DNA from: Bradyrhizobium sp. AUGA SZCCT0158
GTDB lineage: Bacteria; Pseudomonadota; Alphaproteobacteria; Rhizobiales; Xanthobacteraceae
Direction: 5' to 3'
Length of the DNA stretch: 64,000 bases
Assembly (NCBI RefSeq): GCF_018130065.1
Contig: NZ_JAFCME010000022.1
Location: forward strand, 1 to 64,000
Every line of letters starts with the position of its first letter. The stretch's first letter is position 1. The notes beneath the pieces are model-generated. The model saw only the letters and a program-made list of their open reading frames with translations, had not been told where the DNA came from and did no database searches. Position numbers and translations under genes: made by a program. This document shows, one piece after another, positions 32,388 through 38,791 of this stretch.

Positions 32388-33272
32388 ATGCCGGCGTTGA
32401 TTGATGAGGGGCGTGCCAAGGTCAACCTGACCTTGAGGGTGGTTGGCCGCCGCACCGACGGTTTTCATGACCTGGAAAGCGTGGTGGCGTTTGCCGACTG
32501 CGCCGATCGGCTGACGCTGACGCCGGGTTCCGATCTGACATTGCAAATGTCCGGACCGCTGGCGCAGGCCTGCGGCGAGACGTCGGACAATCTGGTGCTG
32601 AAGGCGACGCGCCTGCTGGCAGAGCGGGTGCCGGGCCTGAAGTCCGGCAGTTTCACGCTCGACAAGGTGTTGCCGGTCGCGGCGGGCATCGGCGGTGGTT
32701 CGGCGGATGCGGCGGCCGCCCTTCGGCTGCTGGCAAAATTGAACGGGCTGTCGCTCGATGACGAGCGGCTGCGCGAGGTAGCGCTTGCGACCGGCGCCGA
32801 CGTGCCGGTCTGCCTGGCGTCGCGCGCCTGCGACATGACCGGGGTCGGCGATACCCTGACGCCGCTCAGCCTGCCGATCATGCCGTGCGTGATGATCAAC
32901 CCCTGCGTTCCCGTTCCGACCAAGGACGTATTCAAGGCACTCGGCCTGCGTAGCGGCGAATTGCTGGTCGGCGTCACCGACGTTTTCCGGGGCATCGACT
33001 GGCCGGAAGCCGGAGCTTCGGTCGAAGACTGGGTCGAAGTCCTGGCGGCAAGTAGCAACGATCTGGAAGCCCCGGCGATGCGCATTCAGCCGGTCATCGG
33101 TGAAGTGATCGCCGCGCTCAACGCCACCAACGGCGCCTGGCTGGCGCGGATGTCGGGCTCGGGCGCGACCTGTTTTGCGATCTATGAAAACACCGCCGAC
33201 GCCGGCCGCGCCGCTGAAAAAATCCGGCGCGAGCACCCCGGCTGGTGGGTGCATGCGGGAACGTTGAGCTAA
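32388..33272 (+). CDS. ispE: 4-diphosphocytidyl-2-C-methyl-D-erythritol kinase
   Basis: IspE phosphorylates CDP-methylerythritol in the MEP isoprenoid pathway. The 294-residue GHMP kinase has the substrate-binding start GRAKVNLTLRVVGRRTDGFH, the ATP-binding loop LPVAAGIGGGSADAAAALRL near residue 100, and the C-terminal GHMP motif LARMSGSGATCFAIYE. ATG at 32388, 40 bases after the TPR gene on the same strand. The polyprenyl diphosphate synthase at 34 kb works downstream in the same pathway but is on the other strand. Confidence 0.95.
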   Translation: MPALIDEGRAKVNLTLRVVGRRTDGFHDLESVVAFADCADRLTLTPGSDLTLQMSGPLAQACGETSDNLVLKATRLLAERVPGLKSGSFTLDKVLPVAAGIGGGSADAAAALRLLAKLNGLSLDDERLREVALATGADVPVCLASRACDMTGVGDTLTPLSLPIMPCVMINPCVPVPTKDVFKALGLRSGELLVGVTDVFRGIDWPEAGASVEDWVEVLAASSNDLEAPAMRIQPVIGEVIAALNATNGAWLARMSGSGATCFAIYENTADAGRAAEKIRREHPGWWVHAGTLS

Positions 33273-33279
33273 GGTTCTT

Positions 33280-33362
33280 GTAGGATGGGTAGAGCGCAGC
33301 GAAACCCATCAATGGCAACCGACCAAGTCGGTGGGTTTCGCTGCGCTCTACCCACCCTACGA
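33280..33362. repeat. dispersed inverted repeat, family D copy 3
   Basis: GTAGGATGGGTAGAGCGCAG, then CGAAACCCATC on the left, and GGTGGGTTTCGCTGCGCTCT, then ACCCACCCTACG on the right. It lies between the convergent ispE and LysE genes and could end both transcripts. Confidence 0.85.
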
Positions 33363-33364
33363 TT

Positions 33365-33994
33365 CTAATTCGCCGGCCGCCGCACCAGCGCCAGCGACAC
33401 GCCAAGCCCGGCAATGAACAGCCCCGAACCCTGCCGCAGGCGTTGAACGAGAAATGGCCGCCGCACCAGGCCCGCGCGCGCGGTCGTGGCCATCATCACC
33501 ACGACGACATCGGCGAGCGTGTTCAGTAACACCGAGATCAGGCCGAGCGCGATGAACTGCAGTGCGGGATGACTGCCGGCGGGATCGATGAATTGCGGAA
33601 TGAACGCCAGAAAGAACGCCGCGGTCTTCGGGTTAAGCGCTTCGACCAGCACGCCCTCGCGAAACGCCTGCCGCGCGCCGGCCGGGCTGATCGCCTCCAC
33701 CATCGCCTGTCGGCCCTCGCGAAACGTCCGGACGCCAAGCCAGACCAGATAGAGCGCGCCGGCAAGTTTGAGCACCGTGAAAAGTTCGGCGCTGGCCAGG
33801 ATGATCGCGGACACCCCCAGCGCGCCTGCGATCACATGCACGAGCCCGCCAAGCGCGGTCCCGAATGTCGAGGCAATACCTGTCTTGCGGCCGCCCGACA
33901 GCGTCCTCGCGGCGACGTAGAAGATCCCGGGACCAGGCACGAAGGCGATGATCAGCGCGGCGACCAGGAAGAGCGAAAAATTCGTGCCGTTCAT
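33365..33994 (-). CDS. LysE-family exporter
   Basis: A 209-residue LysE/RhtB translocator, which exports amino acids or related compounds. Five or six membrane segments are visible (FSLFLVAALIIAFVPGPGIF, GVSAIILASAELFTVLKLAG, FIALGLISVLLNTLADVVVV). The conserved first-helix motif PGPGIFYVAARTLSGGRKTG is present. Its ATG directly follows the TAA of the polyprenyl diphosphate synthase gene with no spacer, so the two share a transcript. The exported substrate is unknown. Confidence 0.92.
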   Translation of the reverse strand: MNGTNFSLFLVAALIIAFVPGPGIFYVAARTLSGGRKTGIASTFGTALGGLVHVIAGALGVSAIILASAELFTVLKLAGALYLVWLGVRTFREGRQAMVEAISPAGARQAFREGVLVEALNPKTAAFFLAFIPQFIDPAGSHPALQFIALGLISVLLNTLADVVVVMMATTARAGLVRRPFLVQRLRQGSGLFIAGLGVSLALVRRPAN

Positions 33995-35002
33995 TTAGTG
34001 CGACCTGGCCAGGCAGAACGCCACCACCTGCTCGAGCGCGGTTTTCATCGGGGAAGCCGGAAACAGCGCCAACGCATCGACGGCCATCGCGCCGTAATGA
34101 TGGGCGCGGCTGATCGTATCCTCCAGCGCGCGATGCTTGGTCATCAACCCGATGGCGTGATCGAGATCGTTGCTACCGATCTCGCCGCGCTCCAGCGCCT
34201 TGACCCAGAACGCGCGCTCAGAGGCGCTGCCGCGGCGGAACGCCAGCACCACCGGCAGCGTGATCTTGCCCTCGCGGAAATCGTCGCCGACGTTCTTGCC
34301 GAGTTTTGCCGATTTGCCGCCGTAGTCCAGCACGTCGTCCACCAGCTGGAACGCGATGCCGAGATTCATGCCGACCGAGCGGCACGCGGTCTGCTCGGCC
34401 TTCGGCCGGTTGGCGATCACGGGGCCGACCTCGCAGGCGGCTGCGAACAATTCCGCGGTCTTGCCGCGGATCACAGCGAGATATTCGTCCTCGGTGGTCG
34501 CGGTGTTCTTTGCTGCGGCGAGCTGCATCACCTCGCCCTCGGCGATGGTGGCGGCCGCCGAAGACAGGATGTCGAGCGCCCGCAACGAGCCGACCTCGAC
34601 CATCATGCGGAAGGCCTGGCCGAGCAGGAAGTCGCCGACCAGCACGCTCGCCTCATTGCCCCACAGCATCCGCGCGGACAATTTGCCGCGCCGTAATTCG
34701 CTCTCGTCGACCACGTCGTCATGGAGCAGGGTTGCGGTGTGCATGAACTCGACCGAGGCGGCGAGCTTGATATGGCCGTCGCCGGAATAGCCGGTGAGGC
34801 CGGCCATCGCCAGCGTCAGCATCGGGCGCAGCCGTTTTCCCCCGGAGGAGATCAGGTGGTTGGCGACCTCGGGAATCATGGTCACTTCGGAACCGGTCCG
34901 CGACAGGATCGTGGCGTTGACCCGCTCCATGTCGGCGGCGACAAGCCCGACCAGCTCATCGATCGAAGCGTTTGGGCTTTCGAAGGGTACAATAACCGCC
35001 AC
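33995..35002 (-). CDS. polyprenyl (octaprenyl-type) diphosphate synthase
   Basis: A 335-residue trans-prenyltransferase that builds the long isoprenoid tail of ubiquinone. Both aspartate-rich motifs are visible: LLHDDVVDESELRRGKLSAR (first DDxxD) and FQLVDDVLDYGGKSAKLGKN (second), with GGKRLRP in the IPP-binding region. The chain length cannot be set from sequence, although ubiquinone-10 is usual in this group. GTG at 35002 is chosen because GGAG stands 6 bases before it; a longer frame to 35077 lacks a ribosome site. Divergent from the DUF2007 gene. Confidence 0.93.
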   Translation of the reverse strand: MAVIVPFESPNASIDELVGLVAADMERVNATILSRTGSEVTMIPEVANHLISSGGKRLRPMLTLAMAGLTGYSGDGHIKLAASVEFMHTATLLHDDVVDESELRRGKLSARMLWGNEASVLVGDFLLGQAFRMMVEVGSLRALDILSSAAATIAEGEVMQLAAAKNTATTEDEYLAVIRGKTAELFAAACEVGPVIANRPKAEQTACRSVGMNLGIAFQLVDDVLDYGGKSAKLGKNVGDDFREGKITLPVVLAFRRGSASERAFWVKALERGEIGSNDLDHAIGLMTKHRALEDTISRAHHYGAMAVDALALFPASPMKTALEQVVAFCLARSH

Positions 35003-35135
35003 GCGGGTCTCCAAATCTGGCCAATTCGCACTATCCTTATCTACAATAGAAAGTGCAGGCTGAAGCGGCAAGGGCACGTAGTGGTTGACAGGTACCGGCC
35101 GGGCTCGGACCGGGCCAGCCTAAGGAGGGCGCAAA

Positions 35136-35363
35136 TTGCGGGAATTGGTTCGGACCAACGATATTGTGCTGGTTTCCGCGGTCGGCGCGCTGCTCGACGG
35201 CGCCAATATCCATCATCTGGTGCTGGACCAGAACATGAGCATCATCGAGGGATCGCTCGGCGTGCTGCCACGTCGCATCCTGGTCCATGAGGACGACAAC
35301 CGCGAGGCGCGCCAGCTTCTGACCGATGCCGGGCTTGCCCACGAATTGCGGGCGGATGAGTAA
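35136..35363 (+). CDS. DUF2007 domain protein
   Basis: A 75-residue DUF2007 protein (ELVRTNDIVLVSAVGALLDG, then ANIHHLVLDQNMSIIEGSLG and RRILVHEDDNREARQLL). The domain resembles small ferredoxin-like or signal-transduction PII-type folds; function unknown. It starts with TTG at 35136, supported by a very good ribosome site AAGGAGG seven bases upstream. Adjacent to the TrmN6-like gene, as in many Rhizobiales. Confidence 0.9.
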   Translation: MRELVRTNDIVLVSAVGALLDGANIHHLVLDQNMSIIEGSLGVLPRRILVHEDDNREARQLLTDAGLAHELRADE

Positions 35364-35369
35364 GGCATA

Positions 35370-35429
35370 GCGTTTTCGAGCGAAGTGGGAACCGGTTCGC
35401 GTGAAGAAAACGCGTCAAAACAATAATCT
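35370..35429. repeat. dispersed repeat, family B copy 4, entering a gene
   Basis: GCGTTTTCGAGCGAAGTGGG, then AACCGGTTCGCGTGAAGAAA and ACGCGTCAAAACAATAATCT. It starts 6 bases after the DUF2007 stop and supplies the GTG start and first ten codons of the next gene. Confidence 0.85.
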
Positions 35430-36180
35430 GGATGTCACCGAGGACGCGTTTCTCGGCGGCGCCTTGCGCTTGCGGCAACTGAGATCGGGGCACCGCGCCG
35501 GGCACGATGCCATGCTGTTGGCTGCGGCGACGGCGGCACGTTCAGGCAATCGTGTGGCCGATCTTGGCGCCGGTGTTGGTGCGGCAGGGCTGGCGGTGGC
35601 CAGGCGCGTCGGGCAAATCGATCTCGCGCTGGTCGAGATCGATGCCGGTCTCGCAAGCCTGGCGCGCGCCAATGCCGAGGCGAACGCGCTTGCCGCCGAG
35701 GTCATCGTGCTCGACGTCGAAGCGGCCGCCGACGCCTACGCCGCGGTCAATTTGCATCCTGATAGCGTCGATGTCGTGTTGATGAATCCGCCGTTCAACG
35801 ATTCCGTGCGGCATCGGGTCTCGCCGGACCGCGCGCGCGGGATCGCGCATGTCGCGACATCCACCACGCTTTCAAACTGGATTCATGCAGCCCGCCGCAT
35901 CCTCAAATCCAGGGGCATGCTGACGCTGATCTGGCGCGCCGACGGGATTGCCGAGGTGCTGGCGGCGCTCGATCACGGTTTTGGCAGTCTGGAAATTTTG
36001 CCCATTCACGGCGATGTGAAGGCGCCTGCGAATCGAATCCTGGTTCGCGCCATCAAGGGCGGTCGCGCGCCGACTCGAATTCATGCCGGACTGATGCTCA
36101 ATGATGAGCGAGGGGTGCCCAATAAAGAGGTGCAGGAGATTTTAGCGGGGAGGGGGATATTGCCGCTGGCCACCCCCTAG
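35401..36180 (+). CDS. TrmN6-like tRNA/N6-adenine methyltransferase
   Basis: A 259-residue class I methyltransferase of the YfiC/TrmN6 group, which methylates A37 of tRNA1(Val) in E. coli; the substrate here is inferred by similarity. SAM motif NRVADLGAGVGAAGLAVARR near residue 52 and the catalytic motif VVLMNPPFNDSVRHRVSPDR near residue 125 (NPPF). GTG at 35401 is the only suitable start; it lies inside a dispersed repeat, and the first ten residues (MKKTRQNNNL) are encoded by that repeat, before the family core EDAFLGGALRLRQLRSGHRA begins. Confidence 0.88.
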   Translation: MKKTRQNNNLDVTEDAFLGGALRLRQLRSGHRAGHDAMLLAAATAARSGNRVADLGAGVGAAGLAVARRVGQIDLALVEIDAGLASLARANAEANALAAEVIVLDVEAAADAYAAVNLHPDSVDVVLMNPPFNDSVRHRVSPDRARGIAHVATSTTLSNWIHAARRILKSRGMLTLIWRADGIAEVLAALDHGFGSLEILPIHGDVKAPANRILVRAIKGGRAPTRIHAGLMLNDERGVPNKEVQEILAGRGILPLATP

Positions 36181-36227
36181 AGGTGGCCGAGAACTGATGT
36201 CCCGAACGCGAGGCGAAGCGGAAAAGC

Positions 36228-36326
36228 CTATTGCGGAAGGGTTTCCGACTGCCGTTTCGGAGTGTTGGTGAAGTGAACCGCGGTCAGGATGGTGCCGATC
36301 AACAATATCAGCAGGTAGATTTTCAT
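36228..36326 (-). CDS. 32-residue membrane micropeptide
   Basis: A short gene starting with ATG at 36326, with GGAGAG 5-10 bases before it, and ending with TGA or TAA-type stop at 36228. The product is 32 residues: KIYLLILLIGTILTAVHF is a single membrane span, followed by a polar tail (TNTPKRQSETLPQ). It is convergent with the TrmN6-like gene and divergent from the S49 peptidase. No family is recognised. The ribosome site and the clean span-plus-tail plan support a real gene. Confidence 0.6.
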   Translation of the reverse strand: MKIYLLILLIGTILTAVHFTNTPKRQSETLPQ

Positions 36327-36450
36327 GTCACTCTCCGCTGCGCCATTGCAGCCGTACCGGCCACGTTGCAAAAGGCCTTCCAGCCCTAATTCGTTCCAGC
36401 CCTTCCAATGACAGTGGCGTGATAAAAAATGGTTAATTCGAGGTATCCGC

Positions 36451-37362
36451 ATGAGTGAACAAATAAGTGATCGCGTGGGATTGCCGGGCCTTATCGAGCG
36501 GCTGAAGGGATTGGTCCCGGCCAAATTCCGCCGCGGGGTCGCGGTGGTGCCGGTGGTGCGGTTGTCCGGCGTGATCGGCGCGGTGACTCCGCTGCGGCCG
36601 GGCATGTCGCTGGCCGGTGTCGCCAAGACGCTGGAGCGCGCTTTCGGTACCAAGAATGCCAAGGCGGTTGCGCTCGTGATCAATTCACCCGGCGGCTCGC
36701 CGGTGCAATCGCGCCAGATTTATTTGCGGATCAGGCAACTCGCCGCCGAAAAGAATTTGCCGGTGCTGGTGTTCGTCGAGGACGTCGCCGCATCCGGCGG
36801 CTACATGATCGCCTGTGCCGGCGACGAGATTTTCTGCGATCCGTCCTCGATCCTCGGTTCGATCGGCGTGGTCGGCGGCACGTTCGGCTTCCAGGAGCTG
36901 ATCAAGAAAATCGGCGTCGAGCGACGGCTCTATACGGCGGGCGTCCACAAGGCGACGCTCGATCCGTTCCTCCCCGAAAACCCCGATGACGTGGCGCGCA
37001 TCAAGGCGCTCCAGCGCGAGATCCACGCCATCTTCATTGCGTTGGTCAAACAGAGCCGCGGCAGCCGCCTCAAGGGCGCGGACGACACGCTGTTCACCGG
37101 CGAATATTGGGCGGGTGAAACCTCGGTGTCGCTGGGTCTTGCGGATGCGGTCGGCGATCTGCGTTCGACGCTGCGGACCCGCTACGGCGACAAGGTGCTG
37201 ACCCCCGTGGTCGCGCCCGCCAGCGGAATGCTGTCCGGCCTGCTCGGGCGGCGGTCGCCGGGGGCGGGCTCCATGGGCGCCCTCGACGGCATCGGGAGCC
37301 TGCCGGATGAACTGATTTCCGCGCTCGAAACCAGGGCAATTTGGGCCAAATTCGGGTTTTAG
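36451..37362 (+). CDS. S49-family signal peptide peptidase-like protease (SppA/SohB)
   Basis: A 303-residue S49 serine peptidase. Strands and loops match the family: AKAVALVINSPGGSPVQSRQ near residue 75, the serine nucleophile in VEDVAASGGYMIACAGDEIF near residue 115, and the likely general-base lysine in YTAGVHKATLDPFLPENPDD near residue 165. It lacks a clear N-terminal membrane anchor, unlike SppA of E. coli, so it may be cytoplasmic or peripherally attached. ATG at 36451. Involved in membrane-peptide clearance by family analogy. Confidence 0.92.
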   Translation: MSEQISDRVGLPGLIERLKGLVPAKFRRGVAVVPVVRLSGVIGAVTPLRPGMSLAGVAKTLERAFGTKNAKAVALVINSPGGSPVQSRQIYLRIRQLAAEKNLPVLVFVEDVAASGGYMIACAGDEIFCDPSSILGSIGVVGGTFGFQELIKKIGVERRLYTAGVHKATLDPFLPENPDDVARIKALQREIHAIFIALVKQSRGSRLKGADDTLFTGEYWAGETSVSLGLADAVGDLRSTLRTRYGDKVLTPVVAPASGMLSGLLGRRSPGAGSMGALDGIGSLPDELISALETRAIWAKFGF

Positions 37363-37476
37363 AACCCGGGAGAGGCGCGCCATTTAGTCCTAAAGGCGGG
37401 AATTGCGGCGCAGCCCGGCTTGCGCGAGAATGCAGCCATTGGGGGCGTGACCGACGTGAACGACAAGGATCGACCG

Positions 37477-37668
37477 ATGCCACCGTTGATCGCATTCGCA
37501 GGGGCCCTGGGTGGGCTCGCCGTGGTCCGCTGGGCTTACAAGACTGCCGTCCGGATCAACCGGGAGCTGGAAGAAGCGAGGCTGGCCCGCGTCTCGGAGT
37601 CTGCGCAAACCAGCGAAATTCCGACCCTGCGGCGGGATCCCGTCACCGGGGCCTATCGGCCGGGGTAG
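37477..37668 (+). CDS. small membrane-anchored protein, unknown function
   Basis: A 63-residue protein (MPPLIAFAGALGGLAVVRWA, then YKTAVRINRELEEARLARVS) with one N-terminal hydrophobic segment and a charged, probably helical, C-terminus. ATG at 37477 is preceded by AAGGA; in-frame starts further upstream (TTG 37420, GTG 37447 and 37456) would add non-conserved-looking residues. It follows the S49 peptidase gene on the same strand and precedes glyQ. No family is recognised. Confidence 0.65.
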   Translation: MPPLIAFAGALGGLAVVRWAYKTAVRINRELEEARLARVSESAQTSEIPTLRRDPVTGAYRPG

Positions 37669-37678
37669 CTTGAAAATG

Positions 37679-37770
37679 CGTCATGGCCGGGCTTGTCCCG
37701 GCCATCCACGTCTTTCTTCTCTCCATAGTGCTTTTAGACGTGGATGCCCGGCACAAGGCCGGGCATGACG
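37679..37770. repeat. dispersed inverted repeat, family F copy 2
   Basis: CGTCATGGCCGGGCTTGTCC, then CGGCCATCCACGTCTTT on the left, and AGACGTGGATGCCCGGCACA, then AGGCCGGGCATGACG on the right. Lies just before glyQ. Confidence 0.85.
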
Positions 37771-37855
37771 GAAACAGCACATCGCCTTGATTCCCCGCTT
37801 CCCCGCCGATACGGTCCCGCGCGCCCAAAACCCCCTCGCGAGACCGATTCTGCCG

Positions 37856-38791
37856 ATGGACGAATTGCCTGCCCACATGCGCCCGGAACGTTCGTTCCAG
37901 GGCTTCATTCTCGCTCTGCAGCGGTTCTGGGCCGAACAGGGCTGCGTGATCCTGCAGCCCTACGACATGGAAATGGGCGCGGGCACCTTTCATCCCGCGA
38001 CGACCTTGCGTGCGCTCGGGCCAAAGCCGTGGCGGGCCGCCTATGTGCAGCCCTCGCGTCGGCCCAAGGATGGCCGCTACGGCAAAAACCCGAACCGGAT
38101 GCAGCACTATTACCAGTATCAGGTGATCATGAAGCCATCGCCGCCGAACCTTCAGGAATTGTACCTGAAGTCGCTCGCCGCGATCGGCCTCGATTCCAGC
38201 CTGCACGACATCCGCTTTGTCGAGGACGACTGGGAAAGCCCGACGCTCGGTGCCTGGGGTCTCGGCTGGGAGTGCTGGTGCGACGGCATGGAAGTGTCAC
38301 AGTTCACTTACTTCCAGCAGGTCGCGGGCGTCGAATGCGCGCCTGTCGCCGGTGAGCTCACCTACGGCATGGAGCGGCTCGCCTGCTACCTACAGGGCGT
38401 CGACCACGTCATGGATCTCAACTTCAACGGCCGCGAGGGCGCCGACAAGGTGACCTATGGCGACGTGTTCCTGCAGGCCGAGCAGGAATATTCCCTGCAC
38501 AATTTCGAGCACTCCGATTCCGAAATGCTGTTCAAGCAGTTCGTGATGGCCGAAGAAGCCTGCAAGAAGTATCTCGCGGCCGGCTGGAAATCCGGCAGCA
38601 ACCAGAAAGAACACCTGATGGCGCTGCCGGCCTATGACCAGTGCATCAAGGCGAGCCATGTCTTCAACCTGCTCGATGCCCGCGGCGTGATCTCGGTGAC
38701 CGAACGGCAAAGCTACATCGGGCGCGTGCGCGACCTCGCAAAAGCCTGCGGCGACGCCTGGGTCCACACCGAAGCGGGCAGGGCGTCCTGA
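37856..38791 (+). CDS. glyQ: glycine-tRNA ligase alpha subunit
   Basis: The alpha subunit of the heterotetrameric bacterial glycyl-tRNA synthetase, with the aminoacylation active site. The 311-residue protein begins MDELPAHMRPERSFQGFILA, followed by the hallmark LQRFWAEQGCVILQPYDMEM and GAGTFHPATTLRALGP. ATG at 37856 fits relatives (start just before LPAHMRPERSFQG); a TTG-started longer frame is unlikely. The TGA stop overlaps the glyS start by one base (TGATG), so the two subunits are translationally coupled. Confidence 0.97.
   Translation: MDELPAHMRPERSFQGFILALQRFWAEQGCVILQPYDMEMGAGTFHPATTLRALGPKPWRAAYVQPSRRPKDGRYGKNPNRMQHYYQYQVIMKPSPPNLQELYLKSLAAIGLDSSLHDIRFVEDDWESPTLGAWGLGWECWCDGMEVSQFTYFQQVAGVECAPVAGELTYGMERLACYLQGVDHVMDLNFNGREGADKVTYGDVFLQAEQEYSLHNFEHSDSEMLFKQFVMAEEACKKYLAAGWKSGSNQKEHLMALPAYDQCIKASHVFNLLDARGVISVTERQSYIGRVRDLAKACGDAWVHTEAGRAS

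Noticed and set aside
31491..33254. Long minus-strand frame across the TPR protein and ispE genes
   Set aside because: Spans two well-supported genes on the other strand and shows no domain.
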